NCBI GenBank assembly: GCA_023435225.1
Contig: JAEYRX010000088.1
Coordinates: 7,052-71,051, forward strand
DNA: 64,000 nt
Reading direction: 5' to 3'
DNA from: Bacillota bacterium
Lineage (GTDB): Bacteria; Bacillota; UBA4882; UBA8346
A model generated the notes under the pieces. That model ran no database searches, was not told the origin of the DNA, and saw nothing but the letters and a program-made list of their open reading frames with translations. This document shows positions 41,312 through 49,250 of the stretch, one piece after another; position 1 is the first letter of the stretch, and the number at the start of each line of letters is the position of its first letter. The translations under genes and the position numbers were made by a program.

Positions 41312-41390
41312 GCAGGGACAAAGAGTCTGGTTCTCAGTTAATCCTATCAATTAAAAACTTTGTTTTTGGCATAGAGGAGGGGACCATAAA

Positions 41391-42410
41391 ATGCCGGTTA
41401 TTACAGTAAAAAATTTAGCCAAAAAATTCCGTACTAAAGTAAAAAAAACCGGACTTTCCGGGAGTTTTAAGTCATTGGTGAAGACGGAATATCGTGAGAT
41501 TATGGCGGTTGATAATATTTCCTTCACGGTTGAACGCGGTGAGATACTGGCTTTTATAGGACCGAACGGCGCCGGCAAGTCAACCACCATCAAGATGTTG
41601 ACCGGGATCCTTAACCAAACTGCAGGTAATATAGATGTTCTTGGTTTCAATCCTACTAATGACCGGCAGATGCTTTCTTTTCGAATCGGTAGTGTTTTCG
41701 GTCAGAAATCGCAACTCTGGTTTCATCTACCGCCGGCTGATAGTTTTCAACTTTTAGGCGGTATATACGAAATTCCCGGTAAAGAGTTCCGGAGCAGACT
41801 TCAATTTCTGGTCGACCTGTTTGAACTTGATGAATTAATGGAGATCCCGGTTCGGAAATTATCACTGGGGCAACGGGTCCGTTGTGAAATTGCCGCCTCA
41901 TTGTTACATAAACCGGAAGTGATTTTTCTGGATGAACCAACGATTGGCCTGGATGTAGTCGCCAAACAAAAAATACGGGATTTAATAATCACTCTCAACC
42001 GGGAAGAGCGGACTACTATTTTTTTAACCAGTCATGATGCCGGCGATATAGAACAACTATGTCAACGGGCTATTATCATCAATCATGGGACTATAGTTTT
42101 GAATGAGAGTGTCAAAAATTTAAAATATAGTTATTTAAATAAGAAAATAATTGATGTTAAGTTTAACGAACCGGTCAACCTGGAATTGCCGGGGATTATC
42201 AAACTGAAAGAGAAAGAAGTGGCGACGACGCTTTCATCCCTAACATATGCTGCCAAGCTGCAAATTGATACTAAAAAACAATCTTTGCAACAAGTGGTCA
42301 GCCAATTGTTCAGCTTGGGAGATGTTGCGGATATTACTATCTCTGACCGGCCGCTGGAAGAGATTATTGCTGCTATTTATACCGGTGCTAAAAAGGGGGT
42401 CAGTTCATGA
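41391..42410 (+). CDS. ABC exporter ATPase (COG4586-like)
   Basis: 339-residue ATPase of the ABC-2 export type. Walker A GPNGAGKSTT (about 66-75), Q-loop GQKSQLWFHLPP, signature LSLGQRVRCEIAASLLH, Walker B VIFLDEPTIGLD, H-loop FLTSHDAGD. An N-terminal extension (GLSGSFKSLVKTEYREI) precedes the nucleotide domain and a 110-residue C-terminal domain follows, both typical of COG4586. GGAGGGG precedes the ATG; the stop overlaps the next gene (ATGA). With the two permeases it forms an exporter of unknown substrate under riboswitch control. Confidence 0.92.
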   Translation: MPVITVKNLAKKFRTKVKKTGLSGSFKSLVKTEYREIMAVDNISFTVERGEILAFIGPNGAGKSTTIKMLTGILNQTAGNIDVLGFNPTNDRQMLSFRIGSVFGQKSQLWFHLPPADSFQLLGGIYEIPGKEFRSRLQFLVDLFELDELMEIPVRKLSLGQRVRCEIAASLLHKPEVIFLDEPTIGLDVVAKQKIRDLIITLNREERTTIFLTSHDAGDIEQLCQRAIIINHGTIVLNESVKNLKYSYLNKKIIDVKFNEPVNLELPGIIKLKEKEVATTLSSLTYAAKLQIDTKKQSLQQVVSQLFSLGDVADITISDRPLEEIIAAIYTGAKKGVSS

Positions 42411-43234
42411 TCCGCTTGGAAAATAATCAAAAATTATCACCTCATTTAAATTTTCGTAAGTATTGGCTGATTTCCGTTACCAGTCTCCAGAATAATCTGG
42501 CTTATTCCGCCAATGTCTTGTTTGATGTATTCTTTTATACTTTCATCATTTTTATCTTTATTCAACTTTGGAGGACGGTTTTTAGCGATGGAACACCTAT
42601 TGCCGGATACAACTTAAATCAAATGATTTGGTACGGCATAATTGCGGAAATGGTCTCCTTTTCCGGTAGTACCGTGTTTCAGGATTTAAATTCGGAGATT
42701 AAGGGTGGCAATATCGCTTATGCTTTGAATAAACCTTATCATTATATCGGGTATTTATTAGCCAATGGAGCCGGGACGATCATTTTCAAATTAGTGATTA
42801 ATTCGTTGGTTGGAGTAATTTTAGGTTTGACTCTGGTTGGACCTTTAACTGATTTACAATTTTTTTCACTACCATTAACAATTTTGGCTGTTTTAAACGG
42901 TGTTTTATTGAATTTTCTAATTATGACTTGCTTGGGGTTGACTGCTTTTTGGCTGGAAGAGAATATCGCCTTTTTCTGGATTTATCAAAAACTTTTATTT
43001 ATGTTGGGCTTGTTTTTACCTATTGAGTTTTTTCCCGGATGGTTACAGAAAATATCGTTACTGCTTCCGTTTTCATATATAACCTATGGCCCGGCTAAAT
43101 TAGCGGTTGATTTTAGCTTGAGTGTTTTTTACCGGATTATCGGAATTCAATTTTTGATGATTATGATATTCGGATTTGCCGCATTTGCTATTTACCGGAA
43201 GGGAGTGAAACTTCTCAATGTCAACGGGGGCTAA
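42407..43234 (+). CDS. ABC-2 type permease 1 (COG4587/COG3694-like)
   Basis: 275-residue membrane protein with six predicted helices (starting about residues 30, 60, 105, 140, 170, 230). The segment FLPIEFFPGWLQKISLLLPFSYITYGPAKLA is the conserved ABC-2 permease motif before the last helix. Start overlaps the ATPase by 4 bp and the end overlaps permease 2 by 17 bp, so the three are tightly coupled. Substrate unknown. Confidence 0.88.
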   Translation: MIRLENNQKLSPHLNFRKYWLISVTSLQNNLAYSANVLFDVFFYTFIIFIFIQLWRTVFSDGTPIAGYNLNQMIWYGIIAEMVSFSGSTVFQDLNSEIKGGNIAYALNKPYHYIGYLLANGAGTIIFKLVINSLVGVILGLTLVGPLTDLQFFSLPLTILAVLNGVLLNFLIMTCLGLTAFWLEENIAFFWIYQKLLFMLGLFLPIEFFPGWLQKISLLLPFSYITYGPAKLAVDFSLSVFYRIIGIQFLMIMIFGFAAFAIYRKGVKLLNVNGG

Positions 43235-44030
43235 ATTACTATCTTTAAAAAAGCACTTGCAATTGATACTTTCTTATTTTCGTTTTAATCTGGCAGCAGC
43301 TATGGAATACCGGGGGAGCTTTTTGTTACAGGTATTTGGGATGGCTTTAAATAATGCCGCTTTTTTAATTTTCTGGGCGATTCTTTTCAACAGAGTCGAC
43401 CGGATTGGCGGGTATGATTTTCATGATATCCTGTTTATATGGGCTTTAGCTTCGGCTGCTTTTGGATTCGTCCACATTTTTTTCGGTAATATCGGTCAGT
43501 TATCGCGATTGATTCTCCAAGGAGAACTGGATGTGTATCTTTTACAGCCCAAAGATGTTTATTTGCATGTGCTCTGCTCAAAAACTACTGTATCAGCGTG
43601 GGGAGATTTGGCTTATGGAGTAATCTTATATTTATTGGCTTATGGTTTTGACCCGGGACGATTTGCTTTATTTTCTCTGTTTACAGTATTTGGCGGTTTA
43701 CTTATGGGAAGTATTATATTTAGCGCCGAAACCTTAACCTTCTTTGTCGGCAATGCTTCATCAGTCGGCCGGTTGGTATTTGAATTTCTAATCACCTTTA
43801 CATTATACCCGGAAGGTATTTATCGGGGCGCAATCCGTTGGGTCATTTATAGTCTTATTCCGGCGGGTTTTATAGTCTTTTTTCCCTTAAAAATAATGAA
43901 GAGTTTTTCCTGGAATTGGTTGGGATTTCTATTAATCATCGATATCCTATATTTGATAGGAGGCTATTTTCTGTTTAAAGCGGGACTAAAACGCTATGAA
44001 TCAGGAAATATGATTATTACTAAACTTTAA
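43218..44030 (+). CDS. ABC-2 type permease 2
   Basis: 270-residue partner permease, six predicted helices. FRFNLAAAMEYRGSFLLQ at the start and LITFTLYPEGIYRGAIRWVIYSLIPAGFIVFFP near residue 195 are typical of the second subunit of COG4586-linked exporters. GGGAG lies about 12 bases before the ATG inside the preceding gene. Heterodimer with permease 1 is inferred. It is the last gene of the riboswitch operon and ends 29 bp before MITE copy B. Confidence 0.88.
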   Translation: MSTGAKLLSLKKHLQLILSYFRFNLAAAMEYRGSFLLQVFGMALNNAAFLIFWAILFNRVDRIGGYDFHDILFIWALASAAFGFVHIFFGNIGQLSRLILQGELDVYLLQPKDVYLHVLCSKTTVSAWGDLAYGVILYLLAYGFDPGRFALFSLFTVFGGLLMGSIIFSAETLTFFVGNASSVGRLVFEFLITFTLYPEGIYRGAIRWVIYSLIPAGFIVFFPLKIMKSFSWNWLGFLLIIDILYLIGGYFLFKAGLKRYESGNMIITKL

Positions 44031-44059
44031 CTAAATGTACAACTTTGAGTGATAACTAA

Positions 44060-44157
44060 GGAAGCGCTGATTAATCCGATTTTGTGCAAACAGATATGCG
44101 GTATTAGGCATTTTGCGAAGCACAAAATCGTCACTTATTCAATTAATCAGCGCTTCC
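44060..44157. mobile_element. 98-bp MITE, copy B (inverted)
   Basis: The same element as 14903-15000 in opposite orientation, 96 of 98 positions identical (the two changes are in the ATATTTGCTTGC segment). Flanked by CTAA on both sides, i.e. TTAG in the element's orientation, as for copy A. It lies immediately beyond the terminator of the gene at 44171. Confidence 0.92.
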
Positions 44158-44187
44158 CTAAAATTGCCGATTAATCGGCAATTTTAG
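44158..44187. terminator. 30-bp perfect palindrome ending the 44171 gene
   Basis: CTAAAATTGCCGAT and its complement meet at TA to make a 30-bp perfect palindrome; the minus-strand stop codon sits at its centre. The outer A/T arms give T runs on either strand, consistent with a terminator. The MITE abuts its left end at TTAG. Confidence 0.75.
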
Positions 44188-44647
44188 TTGAATTCCAAAA
44201 CTTTGTAAATTCTTGCTCCGCTTTTTTCAGGGCTTGATTACTTTTTTTGAGTTCCTCTTTACTTATAAGCCCATCCCGATACTTCTCTTCAGCTAACTCA
44301 TATTGTAATTGTTTGATCTCATAATCCTGTTTTCTAATACAACCCTCAATTGCGCCTTGCCAATTTGAAAACCCCAGGTTCTGAATTTCCCAGTCGGTAT
44401 TACCTACTTTGGCGGTCTCGGTTTTTCCTAATTTTAGCCGGGATTTTTCAGTAAGTTTTTTAAAACTGGATAAAGCGCCTTCAATATTTTTAAGACAAAT
44501 CAATGAATTCTGCAGCGAAAAACGTTTATCTAAAGTGGTTTGCACCGGTTCATCAGGATGGATTTTATTTATTTTTATTTCGGCGAAAACCGGGAATGAA
44601 ATAATAAAGCTTGCTAAAATTACCAGTAATAATAATTTTCTGTTCAT
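44171..44647 (-). CDS. Secreted small protein of unknown function
   Basis: 158 residues. A signal peptide (MNRKLLLLVILASFIISFPVFAE) is followed by a polar, helix-rich mature part; the last 60 residues (QDYEIKQLQYELAEEKYRDGLISKEELKKS) look like a coiled coil. Not recognised. The ATG at 44647 has TGGAGG nine bases upstream; the frame extends to 44686 but lacks a site. The body resembles short periplasmic OmpH/TolC-coil-like proteins only in general character. Monocistronic. Confidence 0.6.
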   Translation of the reverse strand: MNRKLLLLVILASFIISFPVFAEIKINKIHPDEPVQTTLDKRFSLQNSLICLKNIEGALSSFKKLTEKSRLKLGKTETAKVGNTDWEIQNLGFSNWQGAIEGCIRKQDYEIKQLQYELAEEKYRDGLISKEELKKSNQALKKAEQEFTKFWNSTKIAD

Positions 44648-45018
44648 TACTTTTCCTCCATTTATTGATATAAAACTATTAATCATTATTAACAGTTAAC
44701 CTTCAAGAAATTACAGGAGTTCCAGGAAACCCTGCAATATTTTTGTTAATTTTCGCTAAAATTTTAACTGGTGTTCTCCGGTTTTTTACGGAAGATAATT
44801 GTTAGGGTCGGAATAAAAGGATAGATATCTATTATGAAACGACATGTGGTTTCTCCAAAGTATGGTAAGTTTAGATAGATTCAAATTTAGAGAATTTTAT
44901 AACAAAAAATTGATATTTGAATGCAATATATTGGCAATAATGATTATTCATATAACCATATATTGTAGTTAAGTTTACAGTCATGAAATTCTCGATTCCA
45001 AATTTGGGAGGGTACAGA
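44648..45018. other. Intergenic region before the SARP gene
   Basis: 371 bp, AT-rich, between divergent genes. A small imperfect repeat (CAGGAGTTCCAGGAAACCCTG) lies near 44715. It should hold both promoters; none is clear enough to name. Confidence 0.25.
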
Positions 45019-46254
45019 ATGATTGAGCAGCAAATTTTAAAAACAGTGGTAGACAAGCGTTCCGTTCTGCAGATATTTTGTCTGGGAGTATTTCATGTTA
45101 TCCGTCCTGGAGAAGACAATCCTATCGGCATAGTAAGTAAGCATAAAATGTGGTTGTTATTTAAATATCTGATCACTCACAAGGGTAGCGTTATCCCAAC
45201 TCAAAGAATAATTGATTTATTATGGCCGGATTATCAAGATCCCAGTGATACAGCCATTTTACGGACTACCATCTCTCGCTTAAAATCTCTACTGGAACCT
45301 AAACGAACCAGCTATCGAAAATCGTCATATTTAATTTATTGTAAGGACAGTTGTGCGTTTAACCTTCACACATCATATTGGCTGGATATTGAAGAGTTCG
45401 AGAATTTAACTAACTTAGCTCATCGTTTAGGTCCTAATAACCGGAAAACAGCTATTGAACTATACCTCCAAGCATTGGAACTCTATCAAGGGGATTTTTT
45501 GGCTGAAGATTTGGATCTTGAATGGGCTGTAATCCCTCGGGAGCATTATCGGAGGTTATATATCGATTCAGCCTCTGAGCTGGCCTCATGGCTAATTGAC
45601 GGTCATGAGTTTTCAAAGGCATATCACATTTTAAAAACCGCTGTTAAAATCGATCCTTATGCCGAAAACCTACATATTTTATTAATGAGAGCTCTGTTGG
45701 GGATGGGAGAATTAAAAACAGCCGCTGAACATTATACTTATTATTCAACGCTTCTTTATAAGGAGCTAGGGGTTAAACCTTCAGCCGAGTGGAAACGTTT
45801 ATACAAACAAATGCGGGAAACCGGTAGTGAGGACCCTAATAAATTGATTTTAGAGGGCGAATGGGAGAAATACATTAGCAGTGATTCCGGCCCTTTTATC
45901 TGTGAACCGGATTTCTTCTGGAGTTTTTTACTTTTGGAACGACGCCGGTTGGCCAGAAACGGTGGCGAGTCTAGTTTAGTCGTATTGGAAGTTACTAAAA
46001 CGAGCAGTTTTAAAAATGTCACTAATAAGTCAGAAGAGGGATTGGAATATTTTGAAGCTAAGATTTGTCAGAAACTAAGAAGGTCGGATATTGTCTGTAA
46101 ACTTGACGAGTATCATTGGGCCCTTTTTTTATCGGCTACCGGTTCCGAAGGAAGTAGTTTTGTAATAGCCCAAATAAAGGAGTTCTTCACTAAACATTTT
46201 GCCGCATCACAATATCTACTTAATGTTAAAATACGAAAAGTTACATCAACTTGA
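45019..46254 (+). CDS. SARP/BTAD-type transcriptional activator with GGDEF-like tail
   Basis: 411 residues. An OmpR-like winged helix (about 10-105: FCLGVFHVIR ... WLLFKYLITHKGSVIPTQRIIDLLWPD) is followed by a bacterial transcriptional activator TPR domain (about 110-265: WLDIEEFENL, HILKTAVKIDPYAENLH, YTYYSTLLYKELGVKPSAE). The C-terminal 120 residues resemble a degenerate GGDEF domain: SLVVLEVTKTSSF and LRRSDIVCKLDEYHWALFLS, where KLDEYHW replaces GGDEF, so no cyclase activity is expected but c-di-GMP or nucleotide sensing is possible. GGGAGGG precedes the ATG at 45019. It lies upstream of the secretin operon, whose activator it may be. Confidence 0.85.
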   Translation: MIEQQILKTVVDKRSVLQIFCLGVFHVIRPGEDNPIGIVSKHKMWLLFKYLITHKGSVIPTQRIIDLLWPDYQDPSDTAILRTTISRLKSLLEPKRTSYRKSSYLIYCKDSCAFNLHTSYWLDIEEFENLTNLAHRLGPNNRKTAIELYLQALELYQGDFLAEDLDLEWAVIPREHYRRLYIDSASELASWLIDGHEFSKAYHILKTAVKIDPYAENLHILLMRALLGMGELKTAAEHYTYYSTLLYKELGVKPSAEWKRLYKQMRETGSEDPNKLILEGEWEKYISSDSGPFICEPDFFWSFLLLERRRLARNGGESSLVVLEVTKTSSFKNVTNKSEEGLEYFEAKICQKLRRSDIVCKLDEYHWALFLSATGSEGSSFVIAQIKEFFTKHFAASQYLLNVKIRKVTST

Positions 46255-46296
46255 ACATATTTCTTTATCACTAATACTCAAATTATAATGCTCATC

Positions 46297-46320
46297 CCCT
46301 TTCGTTCGAAAGGGTTTTTT
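46297..46320 (+). terminator. Terminator of the SARP gene
   Basis: CCCTTTCG-TT-CGAAAGGG followed by TTTTTTATT, 43 bp after the stop codon. Confidence 0.92.
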
Positions 46321-46533
46321 ATTGTATTCCAGAGTTTAACAGGTAACTTACTGGAACTGCTTCCATAATGTAACATTATAGTAACAAGAATTATTAGAAT
46401 ATGAGGTGGGAGTTGTGAATATAAATTATAGGTTGTATTAAGTTTAGTAGTGTCGCTAATTTGCAATAAAGAAATATGAATGAAGTATTATCTCTCAATT
46501 AAATCTCTGATCTTATATCTTTTAGTCATAATT

Positions 46534-46615
46534 TGAAACGTTTCACATATAGTTGCATAAGAAAATTATTTCCAAAAATTATATTCAATGGATTCTTTAT
46601 GCATAAAGAATCCAT
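46534..46615. promoter_or_regulatory. Palindromes upstream of the secretin operon
   Basis: TGAAACGTTTCA (46534-46545) is a 12-bp dyad of LacI-family operator type. A 28-bp perfect palindrome (46588-46615) centred on TATGCATA with GGATTC/GAATCC arms follows. Neither has a T run. They lie 395-480 bp before the secreted-subunit gene, in an otherwise AT-rich 480-bp space with no gene. Confidence 0.45.
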
Positions 46616-46789
46616 ATGTTGCATAGTATATCTATTGCTGAATTGTTCTTTTATATTAATAATTTTTACTCGCTTATGCCTTGGTTTTGATATTTAAATA
46701 TTTTAAAAATTCCCGCCTGCTCATGCAGGATATAAGTTCTAATAAGTTGATAAAAGAGCAGAAAAATAACGGGAATAAATGGTTTACGA

Positions 46790-46925
46790 AAGGAGGGGTG
46801 TGAGGTCGACTGTTTTCTCACTGCTTAAGCCTTCAAATTGAAGAACTTAAGAGCACTAAGCAGAGGCGATTCATTTGAATATCGCGGTGGATCCACCGGG
46901 ATAGTGTATTATCTATCTTTTTCGG
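46790..46925 (+). other. Highly structured 5' leader of the secreted-subunit gene
   Basis: After AAAGGAGGGGTG, several nested stems follow: CTGCTTA/TAAGCAG (46821-46863) enclosing CTTAAG/CTTAAG and CTTCAAATTGAAG; GCGAT/ATCGC (46866-46885); the perfect GGTGGATCCACC (46886-46897); GATAG/CTATC. The density of stems suggests a folded RNA. I do not recognise it as c-di-GMP-I or another common riboswitch class. Confidence 0.45.
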
Positions 46926-47010
46926 GCTGGGGCTAAATTGAGAATAAGGCGACCAAAGAGTGTAAGATTTACCGGTTTATCCGTATAAAAAATTTAAGGG
47001 GGAAATAACA

Positions 47011-47577
47011 ATGAAAAAATTCATGGTTTTAATGCTGGCTGTATGTTTAATCATGGCCATAGGAGCTTCTGCATCTTTTGCTACCGCTCCTGATTATAAG
47101 GCTGCTCATCCTAATTTCAGCGACTCTCATAAGATTTTTGCTTATGTCGAACCGTTTGCCAAAATTACCTGGGGCGATGTAAACGCTGCGTACCTTCAAG
47201 GCGACGGAACCCCTGGTTATGGTTCCATCGGAGTCAAAGTTGAAGCTAATACCCGGATTTGCGTACAAGTAGCCGGTGACGGTTTCAAATCTACCGAAAA
47301 GCATTACACTGATAACGGTCATACAATGAAATGGTTCTATTTAGATTCCGCTTTTGGTTTTGATGGCCGTCGTTATTTTGGTACTCCCAGCTTTATTATG
47401 GATGATACCACCAGAAACTTCACCGTGTTCTATAAAGCTACTCCGAAAGCTCCTCCGGTTGGGCAGGGAGTTATCGAAGCCACTCATGCCGGTTGGTATG
47501 AAGGTAACGTTACCATAACCATCACCAATGTTTCCGGCCAAGGAGTATTAGGTCCTCATACTGCCGGTCAACTATAA
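47011..47577 (+). CDS. Secreted putative structural subunit of a secretin-linked system
   Basis: 188 residues with a clear signal peptide (MKKFMVLMLAVCLIMAIGAS ASFA). The mature part is a small beta-rich domain; its last third (GVIEATHAGWYEGNVTITITN) has the alternating pattern of a fimbrial or spore-coat-U-like last strand. Two Cys at most, no lipobox. AAGGGGG precedes the ATG. The long structured leader, a strong ribosome site, and a terminator between it and the next gene suggest it is made in excess over the assembly proteins, as pilins are. No family is certain. It may be the polymer or surface-layer subunit of this operon. Confidence 0.6.
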   Translation: MKKFMVLMLAVCLIMAIGASASFATAPDYKAAHPNFSDSHKIFAYVEPFAKITWGDVNAAYLQGDGTPGYGSIGVKVEANTRICVQVAGDGFKSTEKHYTDNGHTMKWFYLDSAFGFDGRRYFGTPSFIMDDTTRNFTVFYKATPKAPPVGQGVIEATHAGWYEGNVTITITNVSGQGVLGPHTAGQL

Positions 47578-47590
47578 TTCGTAGAAGTAA

Positions 47591-47622
47591 AAATAAGCGG
47601 GCTCCACGGGGCCCGCTTATTT
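47591..47622 (+). terminator. Partial terminator after the subunit gene
   Basis: A perfect 12-bp stem AAATAAGCGGGC / GCCCGCTTATTT with an 8-nt loop. Located inside the operon, so it probably sets the excess of subunit over downstream proteins. Confidence 0.88.
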
Positions 47623-47692
47623 AAAATCAGGTACAAAATGACCAATAAAATATGTTAGTTTAGTAAAGTTTCTATGAAAAGGGGTTAAAACA

Positions 47693-49219
47693 ATGCGAAA
47701 AATATATACAATCATTCTTTTATTTATACTTATTATTGTAGTTTCTTCTTCCAGCTTATTAGCTATCGGAGTAAAACCTCTTTCATTGAATTTAATAGGA
47801 AAACCAGGTGATACTTTAAACTATAAAGTAACGATAAATCCTTCTGATAAACCGGGACTTGTTAAACTATCACTATGCCGGGTAACTCAACTATTAGATG
47901 GTACCAGGAATTATCAACCGGTAGATCCAAGTAATTATTCCGTCGCCGGTTGGTTTAGTTTTCCGAATTTATTAAAAGTTTTTCCAGGGACACCTGGAGA
48001 AATAACCGGGAAAGTAAAGCTTCCATTAGATGCTAAAGGTGATTATAACATGATGTTGATGGTGGTTCCGGAATCAGAGAGGGTTATGATTCAAGGTATT
48101 AATGTCATGGTCCGTTACGGAGTGGAATTAAATGTAAAAGCTGATCGGCCGGGTCTCAGAGCAACGGCTGATGTTACCAGCTTCGATATTATCAAAGACA
48201 ATAATGGTATGCCTGAAATCCAAGCTAAGGTTAAGAATACTTCGGCTTTAAATTATATTACCTTTGCATATGCCACAATCCGCAACAATCAAAGAAAGTT
48301 AATTCAAAAAATTGATTTACTACCGGGGAGTTATTGGGAGAAAAATAATTACGGAGATCCTATTCTATATCCGGAAGGAGAATTACTTTACACCGGAAAA
48401 GTAACTGAATTTTTATCACCAGGCCAATATGAACTGAGATTATTCTACCGTTTTGCCAATAATGGGCAGGTTTTACAAAGTAAGATGATTGATATTAAGG
48501 AAGGCGATTATAAATTCCCGGCTGAATCCGTAAAAAAATTAAAAATTAGTCCGGCGTCAATTGCGCTGGAAGGACGCCCGGGTACAATGTCGATGAAAGC
48601 GGTAAAAATCGAAAATCGATTGAATCAACCAGTAATCGTAGTAGTAGAAGGATTAGAAATTGAACCTAATTATCCATACTCAATATTTTCCAATACAGTG
48701 ATTGACTTAAAAGGTGGAAAACAGTTTACAGTCGGAGCCAATCAGATGGCGGTGCGAATCATTAGTGTAAAACTCCCTAAAGAAGCTCCTGTTCAAGGAA
48801 ATTATGGTAACTTAAGGATTAAAGTATATTCAAATGAAGAAAAACCTATTTTATTGGATGAAGTCATGGTTGACTTGTCTGCGACTGTAATTGGAGATAA
48901 AAAACGGGCGGTGGAATTCACGGACCTCACTGGTGAGAGTAATAAAGATGAATATGTAGTAGCTGCAGTATTTAAAAATATAGGTGATGTAGTCGTTTCT
49001 CCGAGAATTTCTTTAATATTAAGAGATAATGAGGGAAAACTAGTTACCAAGATTTTTTTAGGTGAAGGGGAAGAGGATATTTCAGTTCTACCAAATCGAA
49101 TGACCACTGTTAACGGTAATTTAAATAATATCAAACCCGGCGATTATGTAGCTGAACTTCAAGCAACTGAAGGTAATATTGATTTGGGAAGCTCCAAATT
49201 TAATTTAAAAGTAAAGTAA
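47693..49219 (+). CDS. Exported Ig-like protein, chaperone-like
   Basis: 508 residues with a signal peptide (IYTIILLFILIIVVSSSSLL). The mature protein is a string of beta-sandwich domains: an N-terminal block starting VKPLSLNLIGKPGDTLNYKV, similar to pilus-chaperone/DUF916-like domains that open with 'V-P--l-l--kpG----y-v', and a second KISPASIALEGRPGTMSMKAV block near residue 280, then a third near 410. No catalytic motif. Its place between subunit and secretin suggests a periplasmic chaperone or a large surface component. AAAAGGGG precedes the ATG. Confidence 0.6.
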   Translation: MRKIYTIILLFILIIVVSSSSLLAIGVKPLSLNLIGKPGDTLNYKVTINPSDKPGLVKLSLCRVTQLLDGTRNYQPVDPSNYSVAGWFSFPNLLKVFPGTPGEITGKVKLPLDAKGDYNMMLMVVPESERVMIQGINVMVRYGVELNVKADRPGLRATADVTSFDIIKDNNGMPEIQAKVKNTSALNYITFAYATIRNNQRKLIQKIDLLPGSYWEKNNYGDPILYPEGELLYTGKVTEFLSPGQYELRLFYRFANNGQVLQSKMIDIKEGDYKFPAESVKKLKISPASIALEGRPGTMSMKAVKIENRLNQPVIVVVEGLEIEPNYPYSIFSNTVIDLKGGKQFTVGANQMAVRIISVKLPKEAPVQGNYGNLRIKVYSNEEKPILLDEVMVDLSATVIGDKKRAVEFTDLTGESNKDEYVVAAVFKNIGDVVVSPRISLILRDNEGKLVTKIFLGEGEEDISVLPNRMTTVNGNLNNIKPGDYVAELQATEGNIDLGSSKFNLKVK

Positions 49220-49250
49220 ATTTTGGTTTTGAATATCAAGGAGGTTTACT

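Noticed and set aside
41206..41409. 67-codon frame in the exporter leader
   Set aside because: It runs through the dispersed hairpins, lacks a ribosome site and overlaps the ATPase start.
46534..46545. CcpA cre site
   Set aside because: TGAAACGTTTCA is two bases shorter than the 14-bp cre consensus; I kept it only as an unassigned LacI-like dyad.
46790..46925. c-di-GMP-I riboswitch before the secreted subunit
   Set aside because: The GGGCAAA and GGGACGCAAAGCC blocks of that class are absent.
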